This document shows, piece after piece, positions 48,239 to 59,394 of a stretch of 64,000 nt of DNA; positions within the stretch are counted from its first letter, which is position 1, and every line of letters starts with the position of its first letter. This DNA comes from Chimonanthus salicifolius (Eukaryota; Streptophyta; Magnoliopsida; Laurales; Calycanthaceae), in contig CM023532.1 in NCBI GenBank assembly GCA_013350335.1, forward strand, positions 93,493,064 through 93,557,063. The letters run 5' to 3'. Position numbers and translations under genes: made by a program. Below the pieces are notes generated by a model. That model searched no databases and was not told where the DNA came from. It worked only from the letters and a program-made list of their open reading frames with translations.

Positions 48239-49129
48239 TCCATTACAATCAAACAACAGAAACAAGAAAAGGGCTGTATACTTAGAAAAGGATTAGAACT
48301 CTATTTGGCAGCATGGAAAGGAGAGTACTTCCTGGAAAATAACCACTTTCATACAAAAATAACTAAGCAAGTTTATATTTTATTTAAAACTGTTTTTGTT
48401 TTAACAAAAGCAGTTTTCTTTCTATGCATCGAGATGAAACCAAGAATATACCACTGCACTTGATTTGAATTTTCAGGAAATAGAATGGTGCTTGTAATGG
48501 ACCTATGGCCAAAATAATCACTGAGAGAAATATGCAAGGGACAAGAACCATCATATTCCACTGATCATTCAAAAAAATGCTAATCCACTTGCATTTTGAG
48601 CAATGCAAAGAGGGAAGCACGATCACCTGACTTTGAAGTTTCAGCCTTTTCATCCCACCTTAAACCATTGAAACGGCCTCAATCATAGGCAGCTCAAGCA
48701 TGAAAAAATAAGCCAAACCGAATCAAGTGTTGAGGAAAACATATTTCCATATTAGATCAACAGAACAAACAATAAAAGAGGCCTAAATTCTAAACTAATT
48801 AAAAAACCCCTAATCTAACCCAAGAAAGCCAAAAAGAGTCTAGAAAAGCCAAGAAATTAAATCCGGTAATCCAACAAAGATCCAAACCTTCTTCTTCGTC
48901 ATCCTCGTCATCATCATCATCATCGCTTTCGTGGACGTCCTCTGCATCTGCAACTTCCCTCTCGTCTTCCTCCTCCTCGATCTCATCTGCAGCAAAGGAA
49001 AAAAACTCATAAAAAAAAAAAAAATAGACAGAGATCAATGGGGAAAAACTCGCAGCGATGCTTGATCAATTGCTACCTTCCTCATCAGAGATGACGGTCC
49101 TTCCACCCATGGTTTGGGACATCGAACTG

Positions 49130-50478
49130 GGGCAGCAACTGAGTCACGACTCAGAGGTCTGACTCGGCTGAGTCAAGGGACAACTGAGTCGGGCAAAAGT
49201 GGTATTAAAATAAAGGAAATAAATAATTAAATAATAAATAATTTTAAACGATTACATAAATAAAATAAAAGGCGAAATACCGTCTCAAAAGACCAAGGGT
49301 GGCTGGCGGCCAAGTAGGTGGAGGAGGAGGGTGGCGGTACTGGTGGCTGAAGGAGATATCCCTGGGAGGATTCGCAGCAGGCGTTGGCGATGGGACAGGC
49401 AGCAACGTGAGGAATAGCCGGCTGAGATGGAGAAGAGAGGGATGGGCTGCCGTCGGCAGTGATGAGGATAGGAAGAGGACGGTGCGAGAGGGCAGAGAGA
49501 GAAGGGGCAGGACAGACGCCGGTTGGAAAGGAACTAGCAGCCCTGTTGGCTGTCCACCGACTGCAACCGAGAGGCAGGGAGGTCGGGAGAGGGATGAGGG
49601 AGACGGAAGCAGCACCGGCAACAAGGCTGAACGGCGATGGTCACAGAGGATCCGGTGGGTGTCTGGTATGGTGCTGGTTGAATGTGTTCGAGTGGCTAGG
49701 GCTGGCCGGCTGTATGTGTAGGAGGGAGGAAGGAACGTAAAACAGTGCTTGCGTTAGGGATTCTCGTGAAAAAGGGTCGGTAAAGGGGTTCGTCTTCATG
49801 CGTGAGTTGGCAGAGAGTGGGAGTGCCGAGAGGGGTGTGAGAGCTCACGCGGGTTTTAGGATTTTGAATATTTTCACATTTTTTTAAATATCAGTACATA
49901 AATTTTTAAATTTGAAATTGATTTTTTTAAAAATCGTTTTCTAAAATTGAGGAAATCAGGATAAAATTAAAATTTAAATACTAAGGGAAAAATTTTGCGG
50001 GCTTCTATGTTCATCCAATGTATCTAGTTGAGGAGAATGTGTGTCATATCGAGATATAAATATTCAATTATAATTTCTCTGTGAATTTTTAAAATTAAGA
50101 ATAAAACACATAAAATACTGCCTCTCAAGCTCCCAATCTCAGAATTGGGTCAACTTGGGCTCGTTGAAAAGTTCACACACTAAACTACGCTACCAAATTA
50201 TATCTATTTGATTCGGAGATCCATAAATCTCCTCGAAATCCAAAATCATAGGTCGAGTAATTACAATAAGGAAAAAAAAATTACACAAAGGATTGGACTC
50301 TCATTGGGAGAAATCCTTGTTCTTACAAGTTAACCAACGAAAACACTCCTAATAGCCAACAAGACTTATCCAATGCCTCGCATTAATCTAAGAAAACACA
50401 GATAAAATTTGAATGGGGAAAACTTCTACAAGCTAGCACATGCCCAAGGAGTTCAAGTTGACCTTCCTTCATTACTCA
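49130..50478 (-). mobile_element. Type-C-like LTR fragment upstream of SPT6L, plus unassigned flank
   Basis: On the minus strand this has an AT-rich part (50270-49870), then a C/T-rich leader (49720-49300) and a cluster of GACTCAG words (49190-49135), the same order as in the type-C LTR at 27438-26620. It ends within about 20 bp of the first SPT6L ATG. No target duplication was found. Open frames on both strands at 49244-49740 are biased-composition leader sequence. The part 50270-50478 is not assigned. Confidence 0.5.
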
Positions 50479-51352
50479 TGTAACGACCCGAGCCAAACTA
50501 TTGGATCTTGGTCGAACTAGATTTAATCGGGTAGATCCTAATCGGGAAATTGATTATTTTAGAAAATATTGTTTGATGTTGCTTAAAATTGTTTGATTGT
50601 GTGTCACACAGTAGAATTTTGAACTCTAGACCCCCAATATGTGTTTATCATAGTCAAATTTGAATATTTGAGATGAAAACAAAATTTTGAATTAAGGTTC
50701 CAAAAATGGCAGGTGTCCAAAAATTGGAAACTTTCTAAATTTAGCATACTTGAGGGGTCCATGTCTATTAAATTGGGCAACATAATATGAATATATTCAC
50801 AAAGTTGAATTTTGAAAATCCTATTTTGGTGTGCACGAGTCAAATTTAGAAACTTTCCAACTTTAGCACCAGTAGGACCCACCTTGTTGAATTGTTCAAA
50901 AAAAATTATATATACATAGATAAAATAATTTTTTTTTATAAAATAGACGTTCAATTATTCAGATTTAAATATAGAGAATCAATTTTAAAAATTTATTTGC
51001 AAATTTCAAATTTGTGGTTTAAGTTTAAATAGGTTAGTGGGACCCACAACCTTGGACACAAATTACCCCTTTCTAATTGCATTTCCCATTAAAATTGGGA
51101 AATTCTTGTTTTACACACCTTCACATGATTTTAATAAGAGGGAAATCCCAAAAAAAAATAGCCAAGTTGCATTAGAGAGAGAAAAAACAAGGGGTATACA
51201 TGCTGGAGGCTTGGAAGCCTTGGATTTAAGGAGGCAAATACTAAATGGACTAGAACTCCAAATGGCCGACCCTTCCTTTCTAAAGAGAGAAACCGTGTAA
51301 GCCTAGGGGAATACACAAATTCCATCTCCCTCTCTCTTTGGACGTGTGGACT
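50479..51352 (+). mobile_element. Host LTR, left part
   Basis: It begins TGTAACGACCCGAGCC at 50479, a Tekay-like start. It is interrupted at 51353 by another element and continues at 62111. A leader-like purine stretch (51170-51190) and CTCCCTCTCTCTTTGG precede the break. Confidence 0.65.
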
Positions 51353-51968
51353 TGTAATGACCCGACCCGATATTTCGGGAACTTAGAGAGTTTTGTGGAT
51401 ATTCGAATTGTTTTTGGTGTTTTGGCGGCAGTGTAAAGTCCATGGCTCCGCGGTGGGCCTCGATTTGCCCGACTTCTAGTTTGAGAACTCGAAGGGACAT
51501 TTTGGTATATTTGTAATTGATAGGCATTGTCATGAAAAACACTTGAAAATCACATGCTTTCTCCTTCAGGGTTCGACTTTCTTTTCGTTTTCAAGTTCTT
51601 GATTAATTTTAAAATATGTTATTATTTAAATAATATAAATAAAAATGGTGGGTATTGATTTTCTTCTGAGTTTTCAAAAAAAAAAAATTTTGAAAAGGAA
51701 AAAAAAGGGTGAGTTTCAAACCCTAAAACCCAAAATCCCCCAAACGCTAAAATCCTGCTTTTATCCCTTTTGCGCCATACTTTAGCGTTTCCAGCTAAAG
51801 GTCGGTGGTTATTGTTATGTTTATTATTATGTTTGTTTTGACCCTTATCAAATTGTTAAGCGGGAGATAGTTACCCGTTTCAAAAAAAAAAAAAGCTCGA
51901 TATCCATTCCTTGGTTATGTTTTGAAACTTTTCGGAGATAACGCACTGGAACGGGATGGGGCGTTACA
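51353..51968 (+). mobile_element. 5' LTR (type C) with a 2.1-kb internal deletion
   Basis: It starts TGTAATGACCC at 51353 and ends GGGGCGTTACA at 51968. Its first about 445 bp match 59395-59830 and its last about 170 bp match 61930-62104 of the 3' LTR. The part between is missing, with the junction near 51796-51799 (CCAGCTA next to AAGGTCGG). The lost section contains the leader and the repeat array. Confidence 0.85.
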
Positions 51969-51970
51969 GT

Positions 51971-51982
51971 TGGTATCAGAGC
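51971..51982 (+). other. Primer-binding site, initiator tRNA-Met
   Basis: TGGTATCAGAGC begins 2 bp after the LTR end, the usual Ty3/gypsy position. Confidence 0.92.
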
Positions 51983-53100
51983 ACGGTTCAACTCTCGGAC
52001 TATGCATGGGGCAGAGATGGATGTGATGATAACAAAAGATTCAGTTCATCGCCTGTGTGATAGGGTACACTGAACCGAGTTCTAGGGTAGTGCATTAACA
52101 CCCTAAGTTCGTGTGGTGTGCTATCTTTCAGTTATTTTACTTGAGTCATAACTAGTGGTGGATTCTTGCTCGATTTAAGGTTGGCTGGCGTTTGATTCGC
52201 CTGTTAGTCGGTAGCAAGGTCGATCGCTCGTTTGAGTGTGTGGTGCACTGTGACGTGGTCACGGGAATTGTGGGACGCGAATCTCTAGGTTTTGATTCAG
52301 ATTGGTCCTACTCGCTACGATAATTAGAGGTGTTTCTCGGTGGGACCCATATTAAGGGGAGGTCCTCACCTTGGAGGCGCGTCAGTGGTGTTTTCAGAGT
52401 GACTCGAGCGTGGTGGAGTCACGAGGTCTTTACACTATGTTTGAGTGTTGTCATTGTTACATTCTAGCTGCCAAGCGCGCTAGAGCCCTTGAGGCCATCT
52501 TGGCATTGGCACAGAGTTTGTGGGTGTTTTAATACACGGGGGTGTAGTGATGTCTTATGACTCGCGTGACTGTTTTTGTGACGTGTGATTGAGGTGAGAT
52601 TATTCGAGGGTCTAGTGTTGAGAGGAGAAGGTTGTGTTGTGGGCCTCACTTGTGGCTCTTTAATATGTAGATAGATTCATTGGAAATTTATGGGCGTCTA
52701 CCGAGTGAGTTCGTCTGGCTAACTCTGTAGATGGCCGATGGAATTCCATGAGAGGTTGATGGGCTTGGTTTGTGTGGGTTGTTGGTTAGGTCCGTTTTGG
52801 ACTTAGGATTACGGGGAGTGTAAGGAGGCCGAGCTAGTGGTTTCTGTCCGACTCTTAGACTCCCGCGAGTACATGGTTGTGGTTAGAGACAGTTGTGGAA
52901 TTGTTAGGAGCTTGTATAGGTCGAACTGGTAGGGTTGGCCATTGAGACTCTAGTGGGCCCAGTGTGTAAGACAATTTCGACGTGTGAGTGAGTTGGGAAC
53001 TCGGTGCTTTGAGCAGGGCATGTGGGTACTTCTTGGTCCTTGACTCGTGTAGTGTCTGACTCTAGTGCGTCTCACGCTTTTTCTTTGCCCTGAGTTTTAC
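51983..53100 (+). pseudogene. Expected gag region, not recognisable
   Basis: Gag should lie here between the PBS and the protease. No long frame or zinc knuckle survives. The DNA is rich in GTG/GGT words and stops in all frames. Its place in the element is the only basis for the call. Confidence 0.4.
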
Positions 53101-53690
53101 TGGTGGTGGACTAGATCTGTGGGTCGTGTATTTTGACCTTTGGGCTTAGCTTTGGAGGTTGATTTAAGAGTTTTGGAGATGCCAGAGTTTGTCGTCATCT
53201 TGGGAATGGATTTGTTGTCCTCCCATCAGGTTACCTTGGATTATTACTGTAGGCGGGTGACAGGTCAATTCCTCTCTAAGGTGGATTCATCAAGCGATCT
53301 ACAGTTTATAGTGCGAATGTGGAGGAGTTGTACAGTTTGGTGGCTACCTTGAGTCGGAGGAGAGTTCGGGGCTAGTGGATGTTGAGATGTCCAACATGGT
53401 CCGAGAACTCCCGGAGCTCTTTTCGGAGAAGCTCCTTGGATTGTCACCACGTCGAGAGGTAGGGTTTGTTGTGGATTTGCTCCACGGAGCGGCGCTTGTC
53501 TCGATTACTTATTCGGGTGGGGCCACCAAAGGTGTTGCAGCTGGAGAGTCAGCTCAGGGAATTGGAGTCTTTTGGTTACAATTGACCCAACGCCCTCTTT
53601 GGAGCGCGTCGACTTTGTTGACCAAGAAAATGGATGACTCTATGACTTTGTACTTTGATTACTAGCATAGACTTTGGAGTTGGAGAAATA
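53101..53690 (+). pseudogene. Tekay-like protease end and linker (broken)
   Basis: Frame 53140-53352 has LEMPEFVVILGMDLLSSHQVTLDYYCRRV, the last part of a Ty3/gypsy aspartic protease (V-I-L-G-M-D-W-L type). Frame 53375-53665 continues the linker to RT (ELPELFSEKLLGLSPRREV, and then degraded PPxRxxYR-type sequence). Several stops. Confidence 0.75.
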
Positions 53691-54360
53691 GCTCAGGGAG
53701 TTAGAAACTATTGGCTTCATTCGGCCTTGCACTTCATCTTGGGGTGCACTGGCGTTGTTTTATGAGAAGAAAGATGCCTCCATGAGACTATGCATCGACT
53801 ATCGGCAGTTGAACAGTGTTATTGTGGATAACAAGTAACCATTACCAAGAATTGACAATCTGTTTGACCATTTGAGAGTATCTAAGTGCTTTTCTAAGAT
53901 ATACCTTTGCTCGGGTTACCATCAGGTGAAGGTACGGGAATGTGACATTAAGAAGACCGCATTCCGCACTCGTTTTGGACTCTTTGAGTTTGTACTGATG
54001 CCATTTGGGGTGATTAATACACCGGCGACATTCATTGCCCTAATAAACAGGACATTCAGGTCATACTTGGACCGGTTTATAGTGGTTTTCATCGATGACA
54101 TCTTAAAATAGTCAGCATCAGAAGATGAGCATGAACAACATTTGAGAACTGTACTTCAAGTCTTGGGGGATCATCAACCTTATGTGAAGTACAACTAATG
54201 TGAAATTTTGGCTGCGGGAGCTTCAGTTTCTTGGACACGTGGTGTTAGCTGACGGTGTATTCGTGGATCCTGCTAGGGTTGAGACTGTTCTGAGTTGGGA
54301 GCGACCACGGAGTGTGATTGAAATCTGCAATTTTTTGGTCTTGTGGGTTATTATCAACGG
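53691..54360 (+). pseudogene. Tekay-like reverse transcriptase (broken)
   Basis: Motifs in order: [16 protein letters not shown] (53770-53815), [14 protein letters not shown] and [19 protein letters not shown] (53890-54010), the catalytic FIDDIL box (about 54091-54108) followed by a stop, then LQFLGHVVLADGVFVDPARV (54220-54280). The FIDD aspartates remain, but the stop and later frame changes disable it. Confidence 0.9.
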
Positions 54361-54900
54361 TTTATCAAGGATTTCTCCCAAATCGCCACACCCATGACAA
54401 TATTGACTTGCAAGATGTGCGGTTTATCTGGGACGAAGCTTGTGAGATAGTCTTCCAAAGACTGAAGGAGAGTTTGATTTCCGCCCCATTGTTGATAGTG
54501 CTAGAGAGGTCGTGGCTATGCGGTCTACTGTGATGCTTCCAGTTATGGTTTAGGTTGTACATTGATGCAGGATGGGAGAGTGATGGCTTATGGTTCGAGA
54601 GAACTTAAGACCCATGGGCAAGTCTTCTTATTCACGACTTGGAGTTAGTAGCTGTGGTTTTCGCACTTGAAGTCTGGAGACATTACTTAAATGGTAAGGG
54701 GTTCGAGGTTTTCTCAGATCATCATGACCTAAAGTATCTGTTCACTCAGAGGGAGATGAATATAAGATAAAGACGGCGGATGGAGTGCCTTGGTGACTAC
54801 GACTTCATGTTGTCCTACCACCTCGGTAAGGCAAATGTGGTTGAAGACGCCTTGAGTAGCAAGGCGAGGGTAGCCCTGTCAAGTTTGATCAGAGGATATA
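54361..54900 (+). pseudogene. Tekay-like RNase H (broken)
   Basis: Pieces in three frames: FIWDEACEIVFQRLKESL (54420-54480), VYCDASSYGLGCTLMQDGRV (about 54524-54585), [20 protein letters not shown] (54683-54740) and MECLGDYDFMLSYHLGKANVVEDALS (54780-54860). The acidic residues D (CDAS), D (FSDHHD) and D (VEDALS) are visible. Confidence 0.85.
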
Positions 54901-55940
54901 GAGCATCTAGACCTTACATGTGGGTTGTTCAGTCGGACATCTACGGTAGAGTTTTGAGACCTCATTAGGCAGATGAGAGGTGAATCGCGTTGAGGGATGT
55001 TGTGGCCAGTGGCAGTGGACTGTTTGGAGGGACTGTGAGACAACTTGGTGGTTTGGTCCTTCAGGGCATACTATTTGTACCCATGTCCGGGCAGTGCCGT
55101 GAGAAGGTATTACGACACATTCATCACTCCAGGTTCGTTGAGCATCTGGGACGCGCAAAGATGTATCATGACTGGCATCAATAGTACTAGTGGAGGAGTA
55201 TGAAGAGGGCAATAACCGAGTTTGTGATCCGCTGTTTAACTTGTCGACAGGTCGAGATAAAGCATTTGAAACCCTATGGTAAGTTGCAGCCTCTTCCGAT
55301 CACTGAGTGGATGTGGGATCACATCTCGATGGATTTCGTGACTGGTTTTCCGAAGTTGCCTCTGAGACATGATGCAGTGTGGGTCATAATGGATCGATTG
55401 ACTAAAGCAGTCCGTTTTATTGGCATGAAGACGATAGATTCTTTTGAGACTTTGAGTTGACTGTACTTGGCAGAGATAGTCAGACTACATGGTGTACCTC
55501 GCAGAGCTTGCGGAAAGAGTTGAGCGCACAATAGTGTTTCAGTACAGCCTTCCATTCGCAAACAGATGGTAAGTCGGAGCAGACTATTCAAATCTTAGAG
55601 GATATGCTCCGAGCTTGTGTTGGACCAAGACGATAGTTGGGAGAGCCACTTACATTCGTTGAGTTCGTTTATAACAATAACTAACACTCTAGTATCAAGA
55701 TGACATCACATGAGGCCTTATGTGACAAACCATGCAGATCACCCTAATGTTGGGCAGAGATCAGTGATACAATGATGTTAGGACCGAGTATGGTCAATCA
55801 GACCGTTAAGCAGGTGAGGTTGATTAGATAGGGGTTGTTGACTGCTTAGAGCAAGCATGAGAATTATGTTGACCGTCGGAGGAGTACACTAGAGTTTACA
55901 GTCGGGGATCATGTTTTCCTTCGGATTTCGCCCCGTCATG
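54901..55940 (+). pseudogene. Tekay-like integrase (broken)
   Basis: A zinc-finger region (HIHHSRFVEHLG, MKRAITEFVIRCLTCRQVE, 55110-55260) is followed by KPYGKLQPLPITEW and the core MDFVTGFPKLPLRHDAVWVI (first catalytic Asp). Later come STAFHSQTDGKSEQTIQILEDMLRAC (55540-55615) and LTFVEFVYNN (about 55650-55676). The middle aspartate region is scrambled by frameshifts near 55480-55540. Confidence 0.85.
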
Positions 55941-56259
55941 AGATTCAAATATTTGGGCACAGAGTAAAGTTTTCTCCCTGGCTTATTGGACTATTTGAGG
56001 TACTAGGGGGATCAGAGAAGTGGTCTACAGACTTGTGTCTCCCCTTTCATGTTTCAATGCTTTGGAGGTACCAAGACGATCCATCGCATGTGAATGACTA
56101 AAAGCACTTGAACTTAGCAAAAATGTCGCCCCTAAGGAGAGACCAGTGTCTATTTAGGTTTTGAGGGTGCAGAGGTTTTGTGGCAAGATGATCCGCTTGG
56201 TGTTAGCGGTCTGGCAATGATGTGAGGCAATTTCTAGCTTTGCTTGAGGCTAGAGGTAT
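55941..56259 (+). pseudogene. Tekay-like integrase tail/chromodomain remnant
   Basis: It has LVSPLSCFNALEVPRRSIA in a shifted frame, then MSPLRRDQCLF-like and RFCGKMIRLVLAVWQ words, where Del/Tekay elements have a linker and chromodomain. Too decayed to call the chromodomain firmly. It ends in GGTAT (56255-56259), the left target duplication of the nested LTR. Confidence 0.55.
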
Positions 56260-59200
56260 TGTAACGACCCGTCTCACTACGAGTACGTTAAACTGATACA
56301 AAGTCTCGAAACCGATCTGTTACTATTTCAAGTGTATTTCTTTTTTAAATGGGAGACACTGCTCTCGCAATTCAAAGTAACCACAGGCAACCCACAATTA
56401 AACCAATAACCAATAGTACCAATAAAGTGTTAATCATAATTGGGAATAATAACATCATTCTATTATTACATTCATCCAACTTAATGAAATGTACACATAT
56501 CTCAAATACATTAGCAAGTCCTCAATTACAAAGTGAAACCATGACGAGTACAAAGCTGCAACTCTACGCCCAATGTCCGATTGAGGGTCCCGCCGTCCTT
56601 TCCTCTATGAAGTACCTGTGAGGCAAGGGGTGAGCTTTACATGCCCAGTGAGGGTAACACACGCATCATATGTCACCAAGTATACATTGTATATAATCAT
56701 ATGAACACATCAATTTCTATATGTCTACATGCATGACTATGCAAGTGGGTGCAGAGTCATAGCCTGGAATACCATACCTTAGATTGTACCCACCCTGCAG
56801 GTGTCATAGCCTAGAATACCACACCTCAGACTGTACCCACCCTGCAGGTGCTATAGCTTGGACTACCATACCTCTGACTGTACCCACCCTGTAGGTGTCA
56901 TAGCCTGGGCTACCATACCTCAGATTGTACCCACCCTACAGGTGTCATAGCCTGGAACATCATACCTCAGACTGTACCCACCCTACAAGTGTCATAGCCT
57001 AGAACATCATACCTCAGACTGTACCCACCCTACAGGTGTCATAGCCTGGAACATCATCTCACACCACATCGCAGGCTGTCCCCACAAGTATCCTAGCCTA
57101 GAATATCTCATCACATCATCCCTCGACCAATGAGTGGGCGAGCACGTCCTCAGCCTACTTGGTCATCCGAGAATCACAAACCATACCAGCGGGAGCTGTC
57201 CTTCACTGCATCATCCCTCGACCAATGAGCGAGTGAGCACCTCCTCAGTCTACTCGGTCATCCGGGATCACAAGCCGCCATCCCACCCTTTGGTCTCCAC
57301 GTGAGCGAACCACTCAACCGATTAGACCACCGTGGATGCCTCATCCGCCACGCACTCGGGTAGCGTGTCTGTAATGACCTCTAAGTCAGCCTTGGGAGAG
57401 TTAACATTCAACCACAGAACTTCTCGGAGGTTTCCATGACCACCTCACAACATGTCCCTCTTAGGACTCTCGGGCACCTCACCTTCCAAACCGGACCACA
57501 CCTCCCTCGTAGGTGTGTTTAAAGATCACATTTGACAATCTAACCCATGCTAGGAAAAACTTCAACCCATGTCCAACCACCGGGTAGCCCATAGTCCAAC
57601 CACCCTTTCATTGCGCGGTCCCACACAACATCCCCACCCTACTACCCGACAAACTAGGTGGAGTCTCTAGATCCTGATGTTGCCTAGTACCCATGCCCCC
57701 ATCGGCATCTCACATACGTTAGTTATATGTATGCACAATTATCTCTACGCCTACACATGCTATTAACATGGTTCATCACATAACAATCAGGTGTATACAT
57801 CACTATTTATCACGAGCTGACATGTTAACATCCAAACATGTTATAATGTCTAGCAATTAAAACTAACTATCACATAATCATATAACATATTATCAACACG
57901 ACATATCACACCATAATCAGGCATATATCACCACATATCACATATTCGCATGTTGGCATCTTAACATATTATCAATAAAAATAAACCCTAATCATGTCAC
58001 CACACAACCAATCAGTCGTGACATCAGATAAGCAACTCGTATATGCCTCTGCGGGCATTGGATACAAATACACCCGCATGGGGGCCCACCACATAATGGT
58101 ATCAACAGTTCCCTTGCCGAGAGGCTCATAATACCGAGGACCCTCATTCGCCGCATTTCGTATCCGCACATTTGATAGAGAAGTAAGATGCATAGATGCA
58201 TGCTAAAAGCGGTGATAAGTTCCCTCACATGTGTGCATTTTGAAATCAATTTCGAGAAACCGGGTCCACTGGGTTGAAGGGGGCTCGATCTGATAAAAAG
58301 AAATACAAAAATTAACGAATGGGTTAAAACAGGCTAAAACAAGTCTGCCCACAAACGGGCCCAAAATGGGCCGAACATGGCCCAAAACTGAAAACCAGAT
58401 CCAAAAGTAAGTCTGGTTCTGGATTGGGCCTAAAACTGAAAACTAGATCTAAAATGGGCCGAATCTGAAAATTGGGTTTTAAGATGGCCCGGGCTTGAAA
58501 TCAGACTGGGCTTGACTGGCTGAGTTGGGTTTGGGCCGCCAGGGTCCATAATTGAACCCAATCGAGTCAACTTAGTGACCCGACTGAGTTGGCTCAGCAC
58601 CCAGTAGAGAAACAAGGAAAAATAGGGAAAAGAAAGGAAAGAGAAGAAAAAGAGGAAAACCAGAGAGATAGAGGGGGAAAGAGAGAAAGGGGAAAGCGAA
58701 GGGAAAGGAAGAAGGAAGTCTGAAAGGGGGAAAAGAGAGGAGAGAAAACAAGTACCTTGAATCGGTCGAGGGCGGGAGAGCTAGAAAATCAGCTGCTGGG
58801 GGCCCGAACCTCCGATCTGGAGAACAACAAAGGGGGGAACGGCTGCAACTCGAGTGGGCGACGGCGACTAAGAGGGAAAAGGAAAGGAAAAGAGAAGAAG
58901 GAGAGAGGGGAGGTCGAGAGAGGAGAAAGAAGGGAGTGGCGGCGGAGGCACCCAAAGGGGAGAGGGAGTTTAGAGTTAGGGTTAGAAGAAGGAAAAGAGA
59001 GGAGAGAAGAGGGATAGAGAGGGAGAGAGATGGGAGAGAGGAATCGTGGCACTGTAGGGGTTTTAGGTTATTTTCCTCTTTTTTTTAATTTTTTTTTTTA
59101 AATCTTCAATTTTCGAAAATAATTTAAAACTTGTTAAAATTAAACGTCGAACATCGACGGAGAAAAAATCGTGAAATTTTCAAACATTTTAAGTGACAAA

Positions 59201-59343
59201 TATTTAATAATCCAAAATTACTCAAAAGACCTTCGAGTCTCCGAACTCGAAACCAGGTAAACTGGGGTCCACCATGGGGCCCACACTCTTTCCACTGCTA
59301 CTGAGGCCCTACAATCTCTAAGAATCGGGTCGAGTGTTTTACA
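56260..59343 (-). mobile_element. Type-C solo LTR, 3.1 kb, perfect target duplication
   Basis: It starts TGTAACGACCC at 56260 and ends GTGTTTTACA at 59343 on the plus strand. GGTAT flanks both sides (56255-56259 and 59344-59348). Alignment with 59395 onwards shows minus orientation. From 59343 down: GAGACTCGAAGG, an AT-rich part, a C/T-rich leader (59050-58620), GACTCAGTC-like words (58560-58600), GGCC-rich sequence, then the repeat array at 57070-56760. Open frames at 58572-59052 are low-complexity. Confidence 0.9.
56760..57075 (-). repeat. 47-bp minisatellite, 6 copies
   Basis: GTACCCACCC recurs at 56786, 56833, 56880, 56927, 56974 and 57021, an exact 47-bp period. It shares the core of the 57-bp array at 24911 (CAGACTGT..CCCACC..GGTGTCATAG) but has a shorter spacer. 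A further relaxed unit follows near 57070. Confidence 0.9.
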
Positions 59344-59394
59344 GGTATGAGTACAGTTTAAATTTGAGGACGAAATTCCTTAAAGGGGTAGTGT
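59344..59394 (+). other. Polypurine-tract region before the 3' LTR
   Basis: TTTGAGGACGAAATTCC, then AAAGGGGTAGTG, directly precedes TGTAATGACCC. This arrangement is usual in Tekay/Del elements, where the purine run primes plus-strand synthesis. Confidence 0.75.

Larger units (their letters stand above)
45961..48887 (-). other. SPT6L intron 2 (2.9 kb)
   Basis: It starts GTTTGG at 48887. It contains an LTR-like block at 46160-47230, a C-run of about 15 bases near 47425-47440 and a GA microsatellite at 48207-48233. The stretch 47240-48890 otherwise shows no gene or clear repeat. Confidence 0.65.
34747..49122 (-). pseudogene. SPT6L: SPT6-like transcription elongation factor (SPT6L), degraded 16-exon copy
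   Basis: SPT6 is a nuclear histone chaperone and elongation factor that travels with RNA polymerase II. Exons on the minus strand, from homology and GT-AG sites: 49122-49077, 48986-48888, 45960-45834, 45741-45654, 45534-45377, 45284-45152, 45066-44797, 44327-44139, 44046-43927, 43819-43433, 43358-43248, 43151-42372, 37800-37659, 37281-36059, 35971-35762, 35262-34747. Order: acidic N-terminus, helical core, YqgF-like domain, helix-hairpin-helix, S1, tandem SH2. Damage: frame breaks near 45393 (+1), 45036 (-1), 37198 (-1), 36184 and in the last 150 bp; stops at 36839, 36088, 35947, 35923 and 35019. Two starts, 49122 (MSQTMGGRTV) and 49110, are in frame. Introns are kept, so it is a DNA duplication, not a retrocopy. 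Sequencing error could explain some indels but hardly five stops. Confidence 0.9.
44797..49122 (-). pseudogene. SPT6L: SPT6L exons 1-7: acidic N-terminal region
   Basis: Exon 1 (ISDEE) and exon 2 (long run of D/E, 48986-48888) begin a very acidic tail that in the family binds histones and partner factors. Exon 3 adds DEYEKDGFIVDD and a Lys-rich run (KHKKKKK). Exon 4 has DEDDYELLQDNNITGF. Exon 5 has SKKFKRLKKAGRDTEQDE and RTAEEKLKRSL, then an extra A at 45391-45396 breaks the frame before GDDEG. Exon 6 has PLEDIAEEEEQPEEQE and EMADFIVEEDVDE. Exon 7 starts RRRKPDKKKSR, loses one base in AGGCT (45034-45038), then reads VSSSALQEAHEIFGDVDELL and EDEFEPFILSEKYMTENDGRIRD. Apart from the two indels the order and splice phases fit the family well. 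Confidence 0.88.

Noticed and set aside
49244..49740. Open frames on both strands upstream of SPT6L
   Set aside because: Biased C/T leader sequence with no domain and no shared peptide.
33911..50270. Idea that SPT6L was captured inside a single LTR, since LTR pieces in the same orientation lie on both sides
   Set aside because: The left piece is type A and the right piece resembles type C, so they are not halves of one LTR.
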